A DNA stretch of 16,053 nt, taken from the NCBI GenBank assembly GCA_027010905.1, contig JALVBA010000362.1, forward strand, positions 1 to 16,053. Direction: 5' to 3'. Below the pieces are notes generated by a model, which searched no databases, had not been told where the DNA came from, and saw nothing but the letters and a program-made list of their open reading frames with translations. Of the stretch, positions 14,381 to 16,053 are shown piece by piece. Position numbers and translations under genes: made by a program. This DNA comes from Marinilabiliaceae bacterium. GTDB taxonomy: Bacteria; Bacteroidota; Bacteroidia; Bacteroidales; Marinilabiliaceae. Each line of letters begins with the position of its first letter. Position 1 is the stretch's first letter.

Positions 14381-14833
14381 ATGACATATTTACTTACCGG
14401 TATAGCCATATTATTGGGGATGATGATTTGGTTTTGGAAAAAGGGAATTCTTTTAATTGCCGAAAAAAGAGCTACAAAAGATTTAGGGAGACATCTGTTT
14501 CCTAATGGAGAAGAGCAGAAGCTTAGTGCTTTAGCTACGATGGACAAGATTACGAACAACAGATTTCCGGAGACGTTAATGATTGACTATTTCTTGAAAA
14601 TAAAGGGATTACAGAGAATAAACATGAATGACCCCGTTGATTTCTGGACGAAAAAATATTTGATGACTCCAACAAAAATCAAATTAAACTATTTTGAACA
14701 GGTTAAGTTTTACGAAACTTTTCTTAACTATCCTGAAGATCACGAGAGTATGCTTATTCCCTCCAATAATAGTGAGCAGGAAGATATACCAAGAGTATTT
14801 AACGAAAAAGCTTTAAACAGAAGATTTGCCTGA
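14381..14833 (+). CDS. Small membrane-anchored protein of unknown function
   Basis: I do not recognise this 150-residue protein. Residues 3-19 form one hydrophobic helix, followed by basic residues (WKKGILLIAEKRATK), which suggests an inner-membrane anchor with the rest in the cytoplasm. The remainder is soluble, with aromatic clusters such as MIDYFLKIKGLQRINM and FYETFLNYP and an acidic then basic C-terminus ending NRRFA. It lies 196 bases after the glycosyltransferase, so it may have its own promoter. A strong shared terminator follows. Coding is supported by length, a clean membrane helix and the position between gene and terminator; no motif gives a function. Confidence 0.65.
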   Translation: MTYLLTGIAILLGMMIWFWKKGILLIAEKRATKDLGRHLFPNGEEQKLSALATMDKITNNRFPETLMIDYFLKIKGLQRINMNDPVDFWTKKYLMTPTKIKLNYFEQVKFYETFLNYPEDHESMLIPSNNSEQEDIPRVFNEKALNRRFA

Positions 14834-14870
14834 AGGGATGATTAGGCAAGGGAGAGCAACAATTGGAAAG

Positions 14871-14902
14871 AAAAGGCCGGGTTTTTACCTGACCTTTTTT
14901 TA
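14871..14902. terminator. Bidirectional terminator between convergent genes
   Basis: AAAAGGCCGGGT pairs with ACCTGACCTTTT (one mismatch, one G-T), followed by a T-run on the plus strand. On the minus strand the stem is followed by TTTTCTTT. It sits between the convergent genes ending at 14833 and 14900 and overlaps the latter's stop. Confidence 0.75.
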
Positions 14903-15790
14903 TTTAAATTCAAAAGAGGTAGTTCCTACATTTCGTCCACCAATAAAAATATCCGCCAGATAATCACCTGACATCAACTCTCCTTCATCAGCTTTGTAAT
15001 AGATACATACATCCAAATCTTTACCCTCATACTCAATTGTACGCTTGGAAGAGAAATTTATCTCTGAATCCTCAAACATAAACTTATCCTCTAAAGAGTG
15101 TAGCAACAGTGATTTGTCAGGTCGTTGAATACGGATATAAACCTCCTCCTCACCCACCGGAGCAGTAATATTTTTAAGTATTGTGAAACAGAGTCGAATC
15201 TTGGATACTTTAGATGATTTTTTAGTTTCTCTATTTTTACCTGTAAGTCCACGAGCCTCTATCTTTCCCAATTCAAGTTTAGATGCAATATCAACTTTCT
15301 CTTCAAGATTCTCCTTCTGCTTCTCCAAATCTTTCATTGAACTCTTAATGTTGGAGTACTGTTTTCTATACTTCTTATTCTCCAATGAGAGCTCCTCATT
15401 ACGACGATTAAGGGAATCAATCTGGTAGATATAGTTCTTCAGCACTTTTCGTAAAGTCGACAACTCCTTTTTAAACTCTCTAATTTTTGAAGAGTTTGTT
15501 GCCTTAACAGTTTTTATCTCATCAATCAACTGAGCTATGCGTTCCCTTTCATGCTCAAGCATAATATTAATAGTATCATTATTGGTTTGCAGTGAGTCAT
15601 AGTCCAATGCTAAATCCTGATACTCATTAGTAAGCTCAAGCTTCTCAATATTCAATTCAGACACAATCTGCTCCATCTCACTCTTATTTGAAAAATAGAG
15701 AAAGGCAAACACCGCAATCAGCAAAGCTGCAACTGACAGAATGATCCACAACTGCTTATTCATTTTATTTGATTTCAACTCCTCACTCAT
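14900..15790 (-). CDS. Membrane-anchored coiled-coil protein of unknown function
   Basis: The 296-residue protein has a short basic cytoplasmic N-terminus and a transmembrane helix at about 13-33. A long coiled coil (about 36-170, rich in E, K, L and N heptads) follows. The C-terminal globular domain (about 195-296) has a beta-strand pattern and ends GGRNVGTTSFEFK. This layout puts the coiled coil and C-terminal domain in the periplasm. I know similar conserved hypothetical proteins in Bacteroidota but no assigned function. An envelope-spanning or scaffold role is a guess. A consensus promoter (TTG-19-TAACTTTG) stands 31 bases upstream. A second in-frame ATG at codon 10 is possible, but the first is kept because it gives the fuller N-terminus. 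Confidence 0.8.
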   Translation of the reverse strand: MSEELKSNKMNKQLWIILSVAALLIAVFAFLYFSNKSEMEQIVSELNIEKLELTNEYQDLALDYDSLQTNNDTINIMLEHERERIAQLIDEIKTVKATNSSKIREFKKELSTLRKVLKNYIYQIDSLNRRNEELSLENKKYRKQYSNIKSSMKDLEKQKENLEEKVDIASKLELGKIEARGLTGKNRETKKSSKVSKIRLCFTILKNITAPVGEEEVYIRIQRPDKSLLLHSLEDKFMFEDSEINFSSKRTIEYEGKDLDVCIYYKADEGELMSGDYLADIFIGGRNVGTTSFEFK

Positions 15791-15820
15791 AAATATTTAC
15801 TCTTTATATTATTCGAATCA

Positions 15821-15850
15821 CAAAGTTACAACTTTTTACCTCGTTGGCAA
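15821..15850 (-). promoter_or_regulatory. Promoter of the coiled-coil gene
   Basis: On the minus strand, TTG (15850-15848), a 19-base spacer and TAACTTTG (15828-15821) match the Bacteroidota consensus closely, 31 bases before the start codon. Confidence 0.72.
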
Positions 15851-15908
15851 TTCAATTGAGCATATAAGCGAAATATTATTTTGAGGTGACATAAGTTGTT
15901 ATCCTATT

Positions 15909-15937
15909 TTGTTGATTCTTTGGCCTCTTTATATTTG
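15909..15937 (+). promoter_or_regulatory. Promoter of the gene at the right edge
   Basis: TTG (15909-15911), an 18-base spacer and TATATTTG (15930-15937) fit the consensus on the plus strand, 73 bases before the ATG at 16011. It is divergent from the coiled-coil gene promoter. Confidence 0.55.
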
Positions 15938-16010
15938 TGGTTGGAGTGTGTTTGAAGATTTAGAGAGTGATTAATTGAAATCAGCGCATTAAAACAACAA
16001 AAAATTAGCA

Positions 16011-16053
16011 ATGCGAATCACGCCTATTAACCCGCTATTATTCAGCAATATAC
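16011..16053 (+). CDS. Start of a rightward gene, truncated by the window
   Basis: An ATG opens a frame of 14 codons (MRITPINPLLFSNI) that runs off the window. It is preceded by an AT-rich leader and the promoter at 15909-15937. Too little is present to name it, and coding is inferred from the open frame plus promoter only. Confidence 0.4.
   Translation, partial: MRITPINPLLFSNI

Overview
The window looks like chromosomal DNA from a member of the Bacteroidota. Three things point there. Promoters repeatedly match the Bacteroidota pattern of a TTG about 19-20 bases upstream of TAnnTTTG. One secreted protein ends in a type IX secretion (T9SS) sorting domain. Several proteins belong to families typical of the phylum, including a DUF4837 lipoprotein and a TPR-membrane-LuxR regulator. 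Most of the DNA is AT-rich and Shine-Dalgarno sites are mostly absent. I cannot name the genus.

Layout. Bases 1-56 hold a structured but unassigned sequence at the window edge. Bases 57-333 hold a leftward tRNA-Arg(CCG) with its terminator and promoter. Just upstream lies a broken second copy of the same tRNA with a 21-base palindrome inserted in its D-loop. Bases 437-6622 are a leftward envelope and isoprenoid cluster: M23 peptidase, dxr, rseP, tatA, an MltD-like LysM transglycosylase and a DUF4837 lipoprotein, with internal promoters before dxr, rseP and tatA. Bases 6812-7063 are a rightward initiator-tRNA unit: promoter, rearranged partial tRNA copy, intact tRNA-fMet, terminator. Bases 7064-7752 are non-coding and rich in hairpins and repeat-like elements.

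Bases 7753-11971 are a leftward pair: a TPR/LuxR-type membrane regulator (upstream) and a large T9SS-exported beta-repeat protein (downstream). A CTACCC/GGGTAG inverted repeat lies between them. Bases 12323-14833 are rightward: a COG0731-like radical SAM protein, a MurG/GT28-like glycosyltransferase starting 2 bases after it, and an unrecognised small membrane protein. A leftward membrane-anchored coiled-coil protein follows (14900-15790). A rightward gene begins at 16011 and leaves the window.

How the parts may work together. The 437-6622 genes serve envelope maintenance: peptidoglycan cutting, intramembrane proteolysis, Tat export and the precursor pathway for isoprenoid carriers. The regulator and T9SS protein probably form a regulator-cargo pair; this is inferred only from adjacency.

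The most unusual signal is that two unlinked tRNA genes in the same window each have a damaged copy of themselves directly upstream. Both damaged copies carry GC-rich palindromic sequence and both follow the same 15-base promoter sequence.
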